From contig JAEWZA010000001.1 of assembly GCA_023395575.1 (NCBI GenBank), positions 1-7,631 on the forward strand: a stretch of DNA of 7,631 nucleotides, in the 5' to 3' direction. The translations under genes were made by a program, and so were the position numbers. The DNA comes from Bacillota bacterium (GTDB taxonomy: Bacteria; Bacillota; Clostridia; Acetivibrionales; DSM-1351). The notes below the pieces were generated by a model. That model saw only the letters and a list, made by a program, of their open reading frames with translations, was not told the origin of the DNA and made no database searches. Shown in pieces: positions 5,888-7,631 of this stretch. Numbering within the stretch: position 1 is the first letter of the stretch; each line of letters starts with the position of its first letter.

Positions 5888-6952
5888 TTATAATATATGT
5901 TTTTTATCAAGAGGTGTTCCCATCTTTATATTCTCAGCTGCAGTTCTTCCAATAACTTCAAAGTAATATCTAGGGTGCATACCATAAGCTGGTCGTATAA
6001 CTCTTATATTATCTTCAGTAAACTGTTCACCTTCATTTATCTCCTTAACAACAAATATGGATCTTCTGAATATTTTATTCTCAGCTTCTTGTTCAGAAAC
6101 ATTATAAGCAACTTTTCCAATTGCTCTTTCAGTATCTCTAAGATCACGAACCATAGCACAAAATTCTTCCTTTTCCATTGAAAACGAAGAATCAGGATTT
6201 TTTATTTCTCTGCTTATACATATATGCTTTTCAATTATTTTAGCCCCTAATGCTACAGCTGTGACTGCTGCAATAGAACCCAAAGAGTGATCTGACAAAC
6301 CTATAGGAAGCCCAAACTTATCTCTCATGTCGGCTATTGCAGCCAAGTTCATGTTATCTGGTATGGCTGGATATGCACTTGAGCATTTTAACAAGCAAAT
6401 TTCCTTGCAGCCACTTGTCCTAGCTGCCTCTACAGCCTCCTCAATTTCCTCAAAAGAAGCCATTCCTGTTGATATTATCATAGGTTTCCCTTTTGAAGCC
6501 ACATACTTTATAAGTGGTATGTCAACGATTTCAAAAGAAGCTATTTTATAAAAATCTATTTCTATACTTTCAAGAAAATCAACCGAGGTTTTATCAAAAG
6601 GGGTTGATAAGAAATCAATACCAATCTTCTCAGCCTCCTTTTTTAGAATAGGTTGCCATTCCCAAGGAGTATATGCTTTACCATATAAACTATATAAGGT
6701 TTCTCCTCCCCAAGTTCCATTATTGATTCTAAAGTATTTATTATCACAGTTAATAGTTATAGTGTCTGGAGTATATGTCTGTATTTTTATACAGTCAGCT
6801 CCTGCATCCTTTGCAGCATGTATTATCTCTATAGCCCTATTTATATCTCCTGCATGATTTGCGGACATTTCGGCTATAATATAACATGGCTGTGAATCTC
6901 CTATAAGTTTATTTTTAATCTTAATAGTATTTTTTTTACCTTCTGAATTCAT
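5888..6952 (-). CDS. pseI: Pseudaminic acid synthase PseI (NeuB family)
   Basis: PseI condenses 2,4-diacetamido-2,4,6-trideoxy-L-altrose with phosphoenolpyruvate to give pseudaminic acid, a metal-dependent reaction of the NeuB family. The 354-residue protein has a TIM-barrel domain (about 20-285) with IAEMSANHAGD (26-36), IKIQTY (55-60), STPFDKTSVDFLE (116-128), KIASFEI (136-142), ISTGMASFEEI (160-170), GLSDHSLG (218-225, His222) and EKHI (241-244, His243). The two histidines match the metal ligands known in NeuB. DSSFSM (254-259) is typical of the PseI branch. A C-terminal SAF/antifreeze-like domain (about 295-350) begins RRSIFVVKEI. NeuB and LegI homologues are the alternatives, but the neighbours and the DSSFS motif favour PseI. 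The ATG has AGGATGG 6 bases upstream, lying in the last codons of the preceding gene, whose stop is only 2 bases away. Confidence 0.95.
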   Translation of the reverse strand: MNSEGKKNTIKIKNKLIGDSQPCYIIAEMSANHAGDINRAIEIIHAAKDAGADCIKIQTYTPDTITINCDNKYFRINNGTWGGETLYSLYGKAYTPWEWQPILKKEAEKIGIDFLSTPFDKTSVDFLESIEIDFYKIASFEIVDIPLIKYVASKGKPMIISTGMASFEEIEEAVEAARTSGCKEICLLKCSSAYPAIPDNMNLAAIADMRDKFGLPIGLSDHSLGSIAAVTAVALGAKIIEKHICISREIKNPDSSFSMEKEEFCAMVRDLRDTERAIGKVAYNVSEQEAENKIFRRSIFVVKEINEGEQFTEDNIRVIRPAYGMHPRYYFEVIGRTAAENIKMGTPLDKKHIL

Positions 6953-6954
6953 AG

Positions 6955-7631
6955 CTAACCATCCTGTAAAAGACTCTTTTCATAGCCTTCATTTCTATAG
7001 AACTTTGTATTTTTTGTAAACATCTCTGGCCTACTCTTATATAACATTAGGATATCCTTCATCTTAAAAAAACTATCTTTTTTATATAATTCAATATACA
7101 CATTATTAATAACTTCAAAATCTTCCTTTTCATCTAATGTCCATCTCAAATCTGAGTAATCCAATTCACCCTCAACATTTTGAGTTTTAAATAATTCTGG
7201 ATGTCTATATATAAATGGAGTAACATGCTCTCTTTCACTTTTTAATCTAGCATTATCCCATGCCTTCTTTAGAGACTTTACAGTAAAAACCTCAACATCG
7301 AGACCATCAGGATATGTTGGTTTAATTGTATTAGATACATAATCATATTTTGATTTTATTGCTGTCTCAACTACTAAATCAATTACCTCAGCATCAATAA
7401 AAGGACAGTCTGCAGTTATTCTTACAACATAGTCCTCTTCTTTAGCCCCCGCCCACTGAACGGCTTTATAAAACCTATCAAGCACATCATCTTCACTTCC
7501 CCTAAAACATTTTATTTGATTCTGGATACAACATCGTTCTAGAGAATCATCACTACAAGTATTGCTGGTTGCCAAAATTACTTTATCAACATTTTTAGCC
7601 TGCTGAACGCGCCTTACTACATGTACAAGAA
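6955..7631 (-). CDS. pseF: SpsF-type cytidylyltransferase, probable CMP-pseudaminic acid synthetase (PseF role), 5'-truncated by window edge
   Basis: The reading frame stays open through the right edge. The visible part is 224 residues plus the stop; it starts LVHVVRRVQQAKNVDKVI and runs on into LATSNT, so an apparent TTG start at 7575 is internal. The missing N-terminus should be about 25-30 residues holding the nucleotide-binding GSxRLPGK motif. Family landmarks present are FRGSEDDVLDRFYKA, VRITADCPFIDAEVID (the metal-binding Asp lies in TADCPF), YVSNTIKPTYPDGLDVEVF, and KSEREHVTPFIYRHP. These are those of the SpsF branch of CMP-sugar transferases, related to but distinct from the NeuA-like PseF of Campylobacter and Helicobacter. 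Its place directly before pseI suggests that it activates pseudaminic acid with CTP to CMP-pseudaminic acid. It is the first gene visible in the run, so the operon promoter and pseB are probably off-window. Family is nearly sure; the substrate is inferred. Confidence 0.88.
   Translation of the reverse strand, partial: LVHVVRRVQQAKNVDKVILATSNTCSDDSLERCCIQNQIKCFRGSEDDVLDRFYKAVQWAGAKEEDYVVRITADCPFIDAEVIDLVVETAIKSKYDYVSNTIKPTYPDGLDVEVFTVKSLKKAWDNARLKSEREHVTPFIYRHPELFKTQNVEGELDYSDLRWTLDEKEDFEVINNVYIELYKKDSFFKMKDILMLYKSRPEMFTKNTKFYRNEGYEKSLLQDG

Noticed and set aside
213..6551. Plus-strand open frames antisense to fliD, flaG, pseC, pseG and pseI (for example 2270-2533, 3310-3639, 4655-4963, 5897-6181)
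   Set aside because: Each lies wholly or almost wholly opposite a strong, recognisable minus-strand gene, has no family motif, and has no convincing ribosome binding site. They are shadows of the real genes.
6955..7575. Complete 206-residue gene starting at TTG 7575
   Set aside because: The same frame continues to the edge with conserved family sequence (HVVRRVQQAKNVDKVI), so the TTG is internal and the gene is truncated by the window.

Overview
The window is a compact, low-GC, single-strand block of a motile Gram-positive bacterium, most likely a member of the Clostridia. The evidence is the AT-rich sequence, strong AGGAGG-type ribosome binding sites, a sigma-28/SigD-type flagellar promoter, and a FliD of the long Firmicute type. 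Every convincing gene lies on the minus strand, so transcription runs from the right end (7631) to the left end (1).

Right half (5312-7631 plus pseG down to 4090): a tightly packed run, in transcription order, of a 5'-truncated SpsF-type cytidylyltransferase (role of PseF), PseI (pseudaminic acid synthase), PseH (N-acetyltransferase) and PseG (UDP-sugar hydrolase). Spacings are 2 bases, 54 bases and an 8-base overlap. After a 268-base gap comes PseC (the aminotransferase). Together these are five of the six enzymes that turn UDP-GlcNAc into CMP-pseudaminic acid. Only PseB, the first enzyme, is not in view; it probably lies upstream of position 7631.

Left half: a sigma-28-type promoter (2539-2566) precedes flaG and fliD, a translationally linked pair encoding a filament-associated FlaG protein and the filament cap. 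The window ends at an AGGAGG motif (1-6) that may be the ribosome binding site of the next gene.

Working together: the pse genes supply a nonulosonic acid whose best-known use is O-glycosylation of flagellin, and they are physically continuous with late flagellar genes. The likely biology is a glycosylated flagellum. No pseudaminyltransferase (Maf-type) and no flagellin is in the window, so this link is an inference from context.

This is mostly a recognisable pathway, not a wholly new system. The points worth a second look are: the 268-base pseG-pseC gap (a 30-base hairpin over the pseG stop, a 14-base perfect palindrome, two copies of a 9-mer, a hairpin before the pseC ribosome binding site, and a 62-codon open frame without a convincing start); an unusually long PseG with an extra segment of about 45 residues; an SpsF-branch enzyme in the PseF position; and an asparagine-rich head on FlaG.
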